A DNA stretch of 64,000 nt, from positions 69,255,751-69,319,750 of the forward strand of contig CM077596.1 in NCBI GenBank assembly GCA_039654915.1. Direction: 5' to 3'. Below, in pieces: positions 47,233 through 58,233 of the stretch. Under the pieces are notes generated by a model. The model saw nothing but the letters and a program-made list of their open reading frames with translations, had not been told where the DNA came from and ran no database searches. The stretch's first letter is position 1. Every line of letters starts with the position of its first letter. The translations under genes and the position numbers were made by a program. The stretch is from Aquilaria yunnanensis. Its lineage: Eukaryota; Streptophyta; Magnoliopsida; Malvales; Thymelaeaceae.

Positions 47233-48940
47233 TTATGCATTTTTCTTGTAGTGACATTGTATCTCTCTTTTCATTCTCTAGTCACCAGACCTCCATCGTC
47301 ATTGTTTGCCATCTTCATTGTCTCCAGTTTCCATGACAAAAGGACTTCTACGCTATCGCAATGCCATTGCCTTGCACTCCTCCTCTATCAAACACATTGT
47401 CTCCCTCCCGAAGCTTTTCACTAATGATGTCGCCCCTAAACAAAAAACAGAAATAAAAGTAACTAAAAAAAAAAAAGGTTGTGGTGGATGGGGGCACGAT
47501 CAATGGCAGTGGGGCAGTAGCTGACTACAATCAAGCATAGATTGATGATGATGGAAGGTTGTCTGAATTGATGGTGACGGTGATTAATAGGCACAAATCA
47601 GTGAATAGAGAAGGGATAGAGTGAGGATTAACAAATTTGATTAAGTACAAAAAAGTAATTATAAGGGTATGATGCATGTAAGGTAAGGATCATATCAGAC
47701 TCTTCCTGTGCATGCAGGATGCTTTATAAAACTAAAACCAAAACCAAAACCAAAAGAAGATGATTAAAGTTAACTTTAGGTATTAAAATAATTGTGTCTT
47801 TCTAATTTAATCTCGACTTTATGGTCTTACTTGCTAGCTTAAATGCTCAAATAGGTTCATTAGCCTCAAATAAAAAAAAAAGTTTTTTTTTTGAGTAATT
47901 AGCATTTGATTTTTTTAGAGAAATATAAGCTTCATTCTAGGCTTTATAGTTAATAATGACAGGCACATAACACGCCAATGAGTTATACCTAGGACAAATA
48001 GTTCCATATGGATCAATGTATATATTAATAAGATACAATGTAGAATCAACTAGAAACCCAAAAAAAAAAAAAAGAACTGTATCTATCACAATACGAAAAC
48101 ATAACCAGAAAAGAGATGCGAAAATTTAAAAAAAAAAAAAAAAAGATGAAGAATAAAACTCAACAGGTCGGCTTCTCGAATTCAAAGAATCAAAGATAGG
48201 TGCAACTAGTATTCACAAAAGCAAGGGCTCAAACTAAACCTTTTCTTAAACTCTAGTCCTACAAGGGAAGTTAACCGATTAGAAAGGACAGAATGTATCA
48301 TAGGTAGTGAAACTTTTTTTTACAGAAAAGTTGCAGTTTGATAGTTCCAAATTCCGACGTCTAATATTGGTTGGTGAAGCTGTTTTCAAGAGAAGCCAAA
48401 ATAGTTATGGTTGAGAGCTAAAATGGTGAAAGCGTTATTATTAAAGGTTTGTTTTTAACGGGTAAAGTAGGCAAGCAACTCATTTCTTGTTTCCCTAGAA
48501 ATTTGAGTTGAGGATTGAAGAAACGTGGGGATGTCAACATTGTAATGGGATTTACGTGGCGGTAATTCTAATGTACCCCGCGTAGGCGTAGCATTCGTTC
48601 CAACATTATCCTAATTAATTTGATACGAAGGAAATAACATGCTGTGTATAAGTATAATAAACATAAAATAACATATTGCCCAATATCTTCCGCATATCGA
48701 ACATAATTTCCTTTAATAGCTAATATCATCTTTTAAATATTTACTTAAAAGTATTAAATATGAGAGCATATACTCTTATTGAAGTACAAATTTGGAATTC
48801 CTCAAAACATGTATATAATTAAAGATGTATCATTTTTTTTTTTAAATGTCGTACATGTGACATGTCGTGCATGTTAGAAAGTTGAACCCACATGGCTTGC
48901 CTCTGAGCAGCCTTCCGTTTATTTACGATTAACATACACT
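47233..48940. other. Intergenic DNA between two transposon copies
   Basis: TTTTTCTTGTAGTG, itself a CACTA-type terminus in reverse, sits at 47240-47253. Short GC-richer sequence (47260-47600) follows and is probably cargo of a repeat. Then AT-rich DNA with poly(A) runs near 48060 and 48128. No gene is visible. Confidence 0.4.
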
Positions 48941-48949
48941 TTTATTTTT

Positions 48950-50165
48950 CGGTACACGTTTAACATATATTCTCCCACCACGCCTCCTCCTTCTCCGCCC
49001 TCAACATGTTGCCACCGTGAAACGGTCCTCTCCTAGGGAGGAAGAAGACTGTAGAATCGATCCACAAGAAAACATGTTTCAAAGCTTTGCAAACTCACAA
49101 ATTCTGAAGGAGTGATTGACCTTCGATTCATTATACGGTGCAAGGATCATCGCGTTCACTGTGAGGTCTATAGTCTATAGGTGCACTCTCATTCTGGAGT
49201 GAAGATGGAACGATGGAAGACGCTAGGGGAATGGAGACGGAGAATCCACTGAAGTCAAACAGTTTTGCCTAAAAAAACAATGCTTTTGGTCAAACCTCTT
49301 TTTCGTCCCTCATGTTTTTGTTTGTTTGTTTTTTTTTCAAGTGAATCCTTAATGTTCTTTTTATGTATGCATATGTGCACACGCAAAAAATAATATGTAA
49401 TTGCAAAGTTATATGTATATCAAAATAATGTAAAAATAATTTTAATACTAAAGTATAACATGTACAAATGCATAAAGAAAATTGTATAATCATATAATTA
49501 CATATGTACAAAAGTACTTATACATACAATTGAATGTGTCAATAATAATTTTCATAATCTTTTTTATACACAACTCTCACATGTTTTATACATATGTCTT
49601 CTATAATATATACATATCCTTCATCTACTTTGTATATTTGAATTTATACATATTTGTAATCTAATTTGTATATATCTCTAGTTTTAAGGTAAGATAGATG
49701 TTGAACTTGTATATACAATTAAATATATAAATAAAAATTCTATGATCTTATTTATAAATATGTCTGTCATGATTTGTATATATCTCCCATTTTCTTTGTA
49801 CTTTGAAATCATACATATCTATTATCTAATTTATACATATCTTTACTTTTGACAAGAAGTGAAATTGATGCTTTTACACATGTTTTTTTATGGTATGTTG
49901 AACTCGTATATATAATTGAATATATTAGTAATATATTTGTTATCTTATTTATACATATGTTTCACATGATTTATACATGTATTTCACTTTGTTTGTACAT
50001 CAAGTTTATATATATCTAGTATTTGATTTATATATATATCCAATTAATTGGTGGGAATCATGATTTGATGTGGTACACTTGTTTTATAATATGAAGAATA
50101 ATATTAGAATATAAATACATATAGACATAAAGAGTAGTGCATGCATTATACTTTACTAACACCCT
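48950..50165 (+). mobile_element. AT-arm/GC-cargo element family, copy 4
   Basis: The AT-rich half (49290-50160) carries the same ATTTGTACATATC/TTATACATATG words as the copies near 26.5 and 29.2 kb. Its right end read in reverse, TTAGTAAAGTATAATGCATG, resembles the shared terminus. The GC-richer half (48970-49260) is different cargo without an identified protein. The left border is uncertain. Confidence 0.45.
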
Positions 50166-50360
50166 AATTAGTAATTACATATTTGATTAACACTATGTTA
50201 GCAACTGTTTTAATTTGTTTAATAAGTTGAATTCCAACAAGAGTAGTTATACAGTGCACCATGTACATCTTTGTGCACCTTTACTATTGTCTTATTTAAA
50301 AAAAATGTCACCATGACGAGAACAACATATTTTATAAGATTGTCATCACGTCTAAAATTA

Positions 50361-50574
50361 TACTCATTCTATTTCACATTAATTGGCTCTTTTATTTTTT
50401 TTTTAAATTGAAATTTGACTTGAATATATTTATATTATTATGTATTGAAGATATTTAGAGTTTCATTTTCATATAAAATATTAATATTTTTATAATAAAT
50501 TTTGAAATAAATAAAACCATAAATTAATTGTCGTGAATAGTAAAAAAGTCAATTTTTATGAAACGGATGAAGTA
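50361..50574. mobile_element. Stowaway-like MITE, copy 3
   Basis: TACTCATTCTATTTCACATTAATTGGCTC at the left matches the reversed right end (TACTTCATCCGTTTCATAAA). It has TA borders and an AT-rich interior collinear with 32277-32522. Confidence 0.7.
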
Positions 50575-50593
50575 TTTCTTATGAAATGAACAA

Positions 50594-50885
50594 CATTTTA
50601 AGAAACAACAAATTTATATGAATGAGACAATATTTCTTACTAAATGGGCAACATTATTTATGGAATGAATATCATTCTACGGAACAATAAATATATATGA
50701 ATGAAATAACATTTCTCACTAAATGAAACAGCATTATTTACGACAGTTTCTTTTATGAAGTGCAAAGCATTTTATGGAATAATAAATTTATATGAATAGA
50801 ACAACATTTTTTACTAAATGTAACAACATTATTTGTGAAACAATATATTTTTTTTATGAAATGAATAATATTTTAGGGAACAAAA
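50594..50885. repeat. Three to four decayed tandem units of about 80-100 bp
   Basis: CATTTTA(A/T)GGAA(C/T)AA-AAATTTATATGAAT, then A-CA-CATTT-T-ACTAAATG, recurs starting near 50594, 50673, 50768 and 50869. The copies differ by many substitutions and one short deletion. Confidence 0.6.
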
Positions 50886-51932
50886 ATGCTTAATAGTAAT
50901 ATAATCAACACACTTGAATTCAATTAACAACTAAGGCAAGATCCTCTAACCAATTCCTCTCCACCATTTCATCCCCACTCACCTAAAACCAACACGTATC
51001 CACATTAACCCGATTTGATTTTAACATAATCATTTCCCCTAACTCCATATCTCTTTCTTGACAAATACTCACTCACTATAACCATATTCTTCACATTCAA
51101 CTTCATTCATGCCACCAGGGCAAGAGTTGGCCTAAGGTCAATGCTTTAATTCAAATCCAACTACTCAAACATCTTCAGTGTGTCCATTTCAAGCAAATCC
51201 GATGACCATATTTTCCTTTTCGGGCGCCTTAATGGATGAAGCTTAATCGTATAGGTGATTATGGTGTAACTCATGGACATTGTATATCAGCCAATGGTTT
51301 GATGGAAGATGAGGCAGTGACCGAAGATGTGGTGGGGACCTCTTACTATGTGGCATTGGTGGTTCTGGATGGGAGGGAGAACAGAGAAAAAAGTCAATGT
51401 GTAGAATGCCAATATCTTGGCCATAATTCCATTATCATGTAGGGTGACGACATATTGACATCGTTATTGTCAAGTGAACGAGGATGATGATGTTAGAGAA
51501 GAGGAAAATGAGGATCATGAATGGGAGCGACAGCTAGGTGAAGCAAAAAATGCTATAATCAGAGGTCGAGATGACTGTGAAGGTGTAAAAAACAAAGAGT
51601 AATGCGTTATTGGAGATTCAATGGAAAAAATGTAAATAATGGAAAACTAATGGTGTAAAACCTACACCAAATAGAGATTATCCTTAACCTTACAATATTT
51701 AAAAAAGTAACAAACTCAACTCATACTTCAATACGGTGAGATCCTCACTCACATCATTATGAGATTTGAAGCAAAAACTTCTAGTTTTGGGGTCTAATTC
51801 TTAACCAGAACAACACCAAATGTTAGCTATTGGTGCAAGAAATTGCGAAAAGTCTTTGCCGACAAATTTTGGGTGATAGAGAAAGAATTAAATTCTGGCA
51901 AACCTAGCCCGCACGCATGCATCCGATTAACT
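50886..51932. other. Intergenic DNA
   Basis: A weakly GC-richer stretch at 51110-51600 contains a 68-codon plus-strand frame (51236-51442) of unknown type. There are no element ends that I can define. Confidence 0.35.
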
Positions 51933-52205
51933 TCAAAAAAAGGAAAAGAAAAAGAAAAGAAGGCTAGATCGATGAATCACATACATAAAAGAAAGTGCCA
52001 CTGCCAGTGGGTCATATAAGATTTTCAATGAGGAAATAGGTTTGTTTGGGATAGCCAGAGCAAGGCTTCGCTTTTCCGTGTCATTCAGGTTCATGAGATC
52101 TTTATGGGAAACTGATGTGGGAAGCCTGCCCACCACACACATTGCCAAAACTAACTCGTATGTGTGACATGGCCACAAAGGCTCAAGCTGTTGGCCGGCC
52201 ACCAT
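51933..52205 (-). CDS. Unidentified open frame, 90 codons
   Basis: A minus-strand frame starts MVAGQQLEPLWPCHTYELVL and ends in a Phe-rich run encoded by a T-rich tract. Upstream (52390-52410) is CCACGTGTG, a G-box, but no TATA box is clear. The first 70 codons have a balanced, coding-like composition. The tail looks like run-on into non-coding DNA, so this may be exon 1 of a gene with a splice site I cannot place, or a fragment. Confidence 0.25.
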   Translation of the reverse strand: MVAGQQLEPLWPCHTYELVLAMCVVGRLPTSVSHKDLMNLNDTEKRSLALAIPNKPISSLKILYDPLAVALSFMYVIHRSSLLFFFFSFF

Positions 52206-53475
52206 TTCAACACCTTAGCTAATTTGGTTCCTCATCTCCTTTGATTTCTTGTAGTAGTGGTAGGTAGTACAGTTAAAAGAAATGCTATGGTTTTACTTTT
52301 TCTGGTTTGGACTGGACAGGATATGCGGAGGCCCAACCCACGTCGTACTGACTCGGCAGGGGACACCAACTCGGTACAAGTAGAACTAGATCTGTAAAGC
52401 CACGTGTGTCTAAGGTGCTCCTCTAATCTAATCTGTTAACCATTACTTGGTTCCTAAGATCCAATCCATGATTTTTACCCCTACCACCAACCACCATTTA
52501 TTTGTCTGTTTGTCAAGAGCTAATTATACCAGCAATTTGGAAGGTAACTAGACGACCTCGAATGGTGCGTTTTTTCTAGAGTGAAAAACAAGTTGCCAAT
52601 CCATTAATATACTAGTTTATTTCGTATTAATTTCAACATATTATTGCGTTAGTTTTATACAAAATAATTATTTGTTCAAATTATCAATATCTTGAAAGTT
52701 TAACGTTAAAAAAATCTAAAAGTAAATTTTCAATATTTGTTCACAATGAAATTTTCTATTAATTTTTCCTTTTTAGGTTGGTAAAGTTAAAAAATTAATA
52801 AAAAAAAATACCTACTTTTTACCCAAAAAAAATTAAAATTACCTTTTAGAATTTTAAAATTTAAAGGTACAATAATCTAACAAATCGAGTAAATAATCAC
52901 TTTTATAAGAATAATGCACAATAATGCATTAAAATTAATACAAATGCTCTTAAAAACAAGCGTCGTCTAGAAGATTTGAAGTGATTATTTGCTTAGCTTT
53001 GGTGGACTCTAAAAGAGTTACTAATATTGAGTAATTGATTAAAAAAAAAAAGCAAAAGGAGCAAATACCCCACTTATGTTTGGGCTATAGTAGAGATAAA
53101 CAATTGTTATTTTTTTACAGTTAAAAACCTAATTCAATTTTTTTTGGGTAGTATTTGCCACTAATATTTGTAATTGTACAGATTACTTATTGATAATTGA
53201 TATAAGTAGCGAACTGAATATTCCATTATTTTGTGGAATATTCTGTGATATTTCATGCTTGCATGGAAATTTTTTTGAAACGACGGTACCTATAAGCTAA
53301 ATGACAATTGGGCAGATTTTGTTTTGAAGTTAAATATGCCTTTGTGAGGAATTAAAGATTGGGGTTTGTGGGGAGTTGGGAATTAAGGTATCTTTTAGAA
53401 GGAATTGTGTTCGAAAAAATGGGGTGTAATATAAGGGAGGAAGAGGCAACTTAGCTTGACACAAATCGAAAGAGG
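52206..53475. other. Intergenic DNA
   Basis: A moderately GC-rich upstream stretch to about 52560 (with the G-box), then AT-rich DNA without a gene. Confidence 0.4.
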
Positions 53476-54109
53476 ATGAAGTCGCCAATGAGTGAGTTGA
53501 AAACATCTAGTTTAAGTAACAATTGTAGTGGAATGAAGGGAGTTGGATTTTGCAAGTATGGTTTGAGATCTATAAACGAGACATCATGGACGGTTACCAA
53601 TCCTGGTGATTAGTTTTATGAATGGTAAATTTGTTTGAACATGTTAGTAATTCTTTGGCCAGTTCTTTTATTTAGTGTTGAAAACATTGTAGGTAAGTGT
53701 TATACTATGTTATGCTTGTAGGACGGTTCTAAGTGCACATTCTTTAAATGGTATGACCCTTAATTTTCATGGCAAGCAACTATGGCAATGCAAAAGCTGA
53801 TGGCAAAAAAAAAGTCACTACGGGATGAGATTAAGGTTTAGAGATAGTGCAATTTGGGGATGTTGGATGCAATTGTTGCAGATAAAGAGAAAAATGGATA
53901 GATTGAAGGATGAGAAAGTTGAACTGAGGGTTGAGATGAGGTTGTTGGTGGATGAGAATGCATGTTTGAAGTTGCAGGTTCAGGAGCTGGAATCCAAAAT
54001 TGAAGGGCAGAGGAAGAAAATGCCTATATGTACTAGCTGGTGGTTGTTACTGCTAATGTTGGTTGTGATCATAGTGGTTGGGGTTAGGCAACAGAGGAAT
54101 AAGGAATGA
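53476..54109 (+). pseudogene. Broken GRF-zinc-finger / coiled-coil / transmembrane gene
   Basis: An exon-like piece from ATG 53476 ends with CKYGLRSINETSWTVTNPG, and a second (about 53722) reads DGSKCTFFKWYDP. Together these are the two halves of a GRF-type zinc finger (C-x-G...TSWT..NPGRRF..C...C.FF.W.D). An in-frame TAG falls where the RR of NPGRRF should be, the CxCG reads CKYG, and a stop follows WYDP, so it is broken. Downstream (to 54109) an open frame gives a coiled coil (MDRLKDEKVELRVEMRLLVD onward) and a C-terminal hydrophobic segment (WWLLLLMLVVIIVVGV). This domain order is common in plant genes linked to MULE transposons. Confidence 0.6.
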
Positions 54110-54362
54110 GATTTATTTTGTTGATCAGTGAATATATTTTGTTGCTGGTTTGAAGTTAGGTTGTGATGACTATAATGAGTGTAGGTTGAGACATATGTGA
54201 AATGTACTTGTTGATGTTAAGACTCATAATCTTTCCATTGCCTTGTTATGTATTAGCTGTTGTGAAATGTGCTTGGTGTTGTATTTTAAGTCTTTCCATT
54301 GCCTTGTTATGCACTAGCTATTAAGACTAAGAAACATTATAAATAGGGCAAAAGTTGGCTGC

Positions 54363-54385
54363 TTTTTTTTTTTTTTTTTTTTTTT
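54363..54385. repeat. Poly(T) run of 23
   Basis: An uninterrupted run of T just downstream of the GRF pseudogene. On the minus strand it is a poly(A) tract. Confidence 0.9.
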
Positions 54386-54739
54386 GTGTTTTACAGGCTA
54401 TCCTACCCTTACCCTTTTTTTAATCCTTAGACTTGCCTTTACTACCCACATACTCATCAGTGCCACCTCTCATAGATACATCCTTCTCACATGCACACCA
54501 TCACACATCTTTATGCACTCCACATATAGTCCCCCCACTAGCCCCTAAAGCTTTATTTACTCTTTTACTACACCCCCTATAACCACTTCATGCCTTACTT
54601 CCTCATGATGTTTAATATAAATAATACCACCTTCTACCTTTAAACTGTGCTCTTGGAAATCAAGTGCAGTGTCATCATCATAAATCAACTTAATGTCCTC
54701 CTTATTTCTTAATCATCCCAAACTCAATATGTAATAAAC

Positions 54740-54922
54740 TCAAACTACATTACCAATGTTCAAAGACTTGAGCCACCTAATAATAGCACCATACCAAGTG
54801 AAGTACTCATTGTTTACAAGATTTTTAACTTGGTCACCAACATCTTTGAATGGAGACTCCTCAAACTTGCCACTATGATAAATTGCATAACAGAATCTAC
54901 AGCTACCCTTATCCTCTCTCAT
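54740..54922 (-). pseudogene. MULE transposase N-terminal (PB1-like) fragment
   Basis: The minus-strand frame reads AIYHSGKFEESPFKDVGDQV, then NNEYFTWYGAIIRWLKSLNI. The pattern H.GGKF....Y.GG.V......D..S..E....K.LG is the PB1-like N-terminal domain of plant MuDR-type transposases. Stops surround it and the catalytic region is missing. It lies convergent with the GRF-finger pseudogene, so both may be parts of one old Mutator-like element (about 53.4-55.3 kb). Confidence 0.45.
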
Positions 54923-55341
54923 TCTGTATCAACAACAGACACACATTCACTTTACTAATAGGGAAACAAATGTTGCTCCCATCCTCCTATTTCTAACTGG
55001 TGTAGAATAAATAAAAAAAAATTCTAATGTTATCCTTTAGTTTGGCACAGCCATAGAGAAAAGTGAAACAAATGTGAAATCCAAGTACAAATGAATAAAA
55101 AAGATCGACTCCCAGCCCTATTACCTGTAGAAAGTTGCCCAACTATGATGGAGGGTCAAAGCTTTTCAGCAGATTCTCTGTAAAGATTCACTCTTCCATC
55201 TGACTTCTCTTTTTCATGACAAACCCTACCACTACCCTTTGCTTTTTCTTTGTCAATCTGTTGATCAAATTGCAAATGGGACAAAACCCTTCACCTATCT
55301 TCTTTTCATCCAACTCCCACAATCCCACCCGATTTTGATTA
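54923..55341. other. Remnant DNA between the MULE fragment and the CACTA-like copy
   Basis: No intact frame. The minus strand shows short coding-like stretches (55140-55300) that may be the upstream part of the same old element. Confidence 0.35.
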
Positions 55342-55589
55342 CACTACAACACAGATTTTAAATCGTGATTGAAAATTGCAACTAAAAGTCAATCGTTAAG
55401 AGTTTCAATTGTTAATCAATCAGAAGTAAAAAGATACACTTTTTATTATGAATAATAGGTGATTGAAAGTCTCAGTCGCCCATATATTAGTTACCTTTCA
55501 GTCGGAAATTTTTTATAGATTTGACCATTAGTCACTTTTCAGTTGAAAACTTTTTATAGATTTGACTATAATCGCCCTCCAGTTATTTG

Positions 55590-55908
55590 TTTATTTAAAA
55601 ATTTTGGGTTTTTAGGATTTGGGTTTTTTTAGAGTTTAGGATATATGTATTAGGATTTTTTTTATTTTAGGGTTTGAAATTTTTTTTAGTGTTTAGGGAT
55701 ATAAAATTAGGATTTAGAGTTTTTAATGGATTAAGGATATGGGACATAGATTTAGGATTTGGAATTTTTATTTAAGGTTTAGGGATTGAAATTAGGATAG
55801 GGTTAGGGTATTAATTGAATCAATTTAATATTAAGGTTTTGGGATTTATTTTAGGATTAATTTAGAGCTTTTTATGATTTAGGGTTTGAGAATTATTTTA
55901 GGGTTTAA

Positions 55909-55967
<59 letters not shown>

Positions 55968-56633
55968 GGATGGTTTAAGGGTATTTAATTAAGTATTAGG
56001 GTATTGAAATTTAGGGTATGAGATTTGCATTTAGGGTTTAGGATTTAGGGTTAATGGTATAGATTAAGTTTAGGATTTAGGGTTGATGGTATAGATTAAG
56101 TTTAGGGTTTAGGGTTATATATTTAGGGTTTAGGATTTAGGATTATATATTTGCATTTAGGGTTTAGGATTTAGGGCTATATATTTAGGGTATAGACTAG
56201 GTTTAGCGTTTAGGGTTTAATTAGGGTTTGTATTTAGGGTTTAGGGTTTAATTAGGTTTTGTATTTAGGGTTTAGGTTTTAGGGTTAATGGTAGTTAGGT
56301 TTAGAGTTTAGGATTTAATTAATAGGGTTTGTATTTAGGGTTTAGGGTTAATGGTAGTTAGGTTTAGGGTTTAGGTTTTAATTAGGGCTTGTATTTAGGG
56401 TTTAGGGTTTAATTAAGGTTTGTATTTAAGGTTTAGAGTTTAGGATTAATGGTAGTTAGGGTTAGGGTTTATGGTTTAATTAATAAGCTTTGTATTTAGG
56501 GTTTAGGATTTTACGGTTTAATTAGGGTTTAGGGATATGATGAGTTTAGGGTTTGTGTTTAAGGTTTAAGGTTAATGGTATATTAGGTTTAGGGATATAA
56601 TGTATTACATATGATATTATATATTTATATCAT

Positions 56634-56664
<31 letters not shown>

Positions 56665-56830
56665 CAACAACAACAACAACAACACACACACACACATCAT
56701 ATATAATGATAATAATATATCATATATTTTTAATGTATTTACTAAATATATCATATATTTAGGGTTTAGGCTGTACATTTAGGGTTTAATTTAGGGTTTA
56801 GGCTGTAATTTAGAATTTACTGTTAATTAA
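55590..56830 (+). repeat. Degenerate TTTAGGG array, copy 2
   Basis: About 1.2 kb of TTTAGGG variants with the same derived phrases as copy 1, for example GTATTAATTGAATCAATTTA, GGTTAATGGTAGTTAGGTTT and GGGTTTAATTAGGGTTTGTA. It is interrupted by a (TA)n run (55911-55962) and followed by trinucleotide and CA microsatellites (56636-56696). Confidence 0.85.
55911..55962. repeat. (TA)n microsatellite inside the telomere-like array
   Basis: About 26 TA units. The corresponding point in copy 1 has only a short ATATATATAG tract, so it expanded after the copies separated. Confidence 0.9.
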
Positions 56831-57076
56831 TAAGGGTTTAGGGTTTATGGATATAATATGTCATATATTATAATGTATGTATCATTTGTATTATAATGTA
56901 TCATAATGTATCATAATAATAATAATAATAATAATAATAAATGATGATGATGATGATTATTATTATTATATAAATATTTTATATATCCCTAATACATTAA
57001 AAAATATGATTTTAATATACAAAATATATTATTATTATTATTGTTGTTGTTGTTGTTGTTGTTATTATTATTATTT
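56636..57076. repeat. Cluster of trinucleotide and CA microsatellites
   Basis: (ATA)n(ACA)n(CA)n at 56636-56696, (AAT)n(GAT)n(TAT)n at 56915-56968, and (ATT)n(GTT)n at 57030-57076, separated by remnants of TTTAGGG repeat. Confidence 0.85.
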
Positions 57077-58233
57077 ACTTATCTTATATTAAAAGTCCAT
57101 ATATTATACATAAAAGCCCACATATCATACAACCCAACCCTAACTATACATACCCTCATATACCGTTTTCTCACTTGCATCTCTCATCTGCCTCTCATTC
57201 TCATCTCTCGCAACCTTCTCACTCTCTTTCCACTCTCATCTGTCATCTCCGTGTTGCCAGTGGCATCAGATTTTCTCCTCACCCAGTTGTGCAACGCTGC
57301 CTATCCGCCTTATCTGTCATTCTCCTTGTCGTTGTTTCCTCTGCCTGCTTGATCTCCTCACCGCCATCTCTTTGGCCTGCTCAATCTCCTCATCGTCCAC
57401 CTCGCCTTGCCATTGCCTCCTTGATCTCCTCCCTTGCCTCACAGTCATCAGAATCAGTTTCCTTAGCCTCGCCACCATTGCCTCCTCGACCTGCTCGTCG
57501 TCCTCCTCGTGGTCACCTCCTTTGTTCGCCCATCATCCTCTACGCCATCACCTCCTTGGCCTGCTCGTTGCCCATCACGGTCTTCTCAGCAACCCATCAT
57601 CCTCACTGTCCACCTCAATCTTTTCGGCCTATTGTCTTCTTTGCGGCCTCATCACCGTCTTCCTCTGTCTCTTCCACCCCACTCATCCGCCTTTGCCTCT
57701 TCCAGATCTGAGTTTTAAAATTTTTGAATTTTTTCCAGATCTGATTGAATTTTCTAATTTTTGAATTTTATATTTTTGTATGTATATTGATTTTTACATT
57801 AATATAAACTTATTTATATTATATTTAAATTTCATCATTTGATTATTTTATTGTTAATAATAAATTAAGTTAATATTCATACAAGGAATTATCAATTAAA
57901 TAAAAAATAAATAACTAATTAAATTGAATAATATTAATTAAATAATAATTATATTAAATAATAATACAAATTTTTGAAAGGAAAAACTCTCAATATATCA
58001 ACTGAATTGCGACAAAAAAGTAGTCGTTATTATAGTAACTGAAAGAGTCAGTTATAAATTTGTGATTGAATTTTGACTGATACTGTCAGTCGCTTTTTTT
58101 AGTCAATTTTCAGTCGGAAACCATTTGCAACTTGAAAAAATTAAAATGCTTTTTGTATTTGCAGGATAGTTGGTTTTGGATTATATAGCAATTGAAATGT
58201 CAATCGCTATTTTGAATTCATCTTATAGTGTTA

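Larger units (their letters stand above)
55342..58230 (+). mobile_element. CACTA-like element, copy 2, with telomere-like array
   Basis: A 2889-bp element. The left end CACTACAACACAGATTTTAA and the reversed right end CACTATAAGATGAATTCAAA are flanked by TTA on both sides (55339-55341 and 58231-58233), a 3-bp duplication as made by CACTA elements. Subterminal repeats (GTCAATCG, CAGTCGCC, TTTTCAGTCGGAAA) follow each end. The left subterminal region, the telomere-like array (about 55590-56830) and the AT-rich right region are collinear with copy 1. The transposase region of copy 1 is absent. In its place is GC-rich cargo (57130-57720), a low-complexity pyrimidine-rich stretch with repeated CTCCTTGGCCTGCTC-like words and no credible protein. 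Confidence 0.75.

Noticed and set aside
57175..57711. 178-codon plus-strand frame in CACTA-like copy 2
   Set aside because: Pyrimidine-rich, Ser/Pro/Leu-biased in all frames, with overlapping frames of similar length; no protein-like pattern. Treated as low-complexity cargo.
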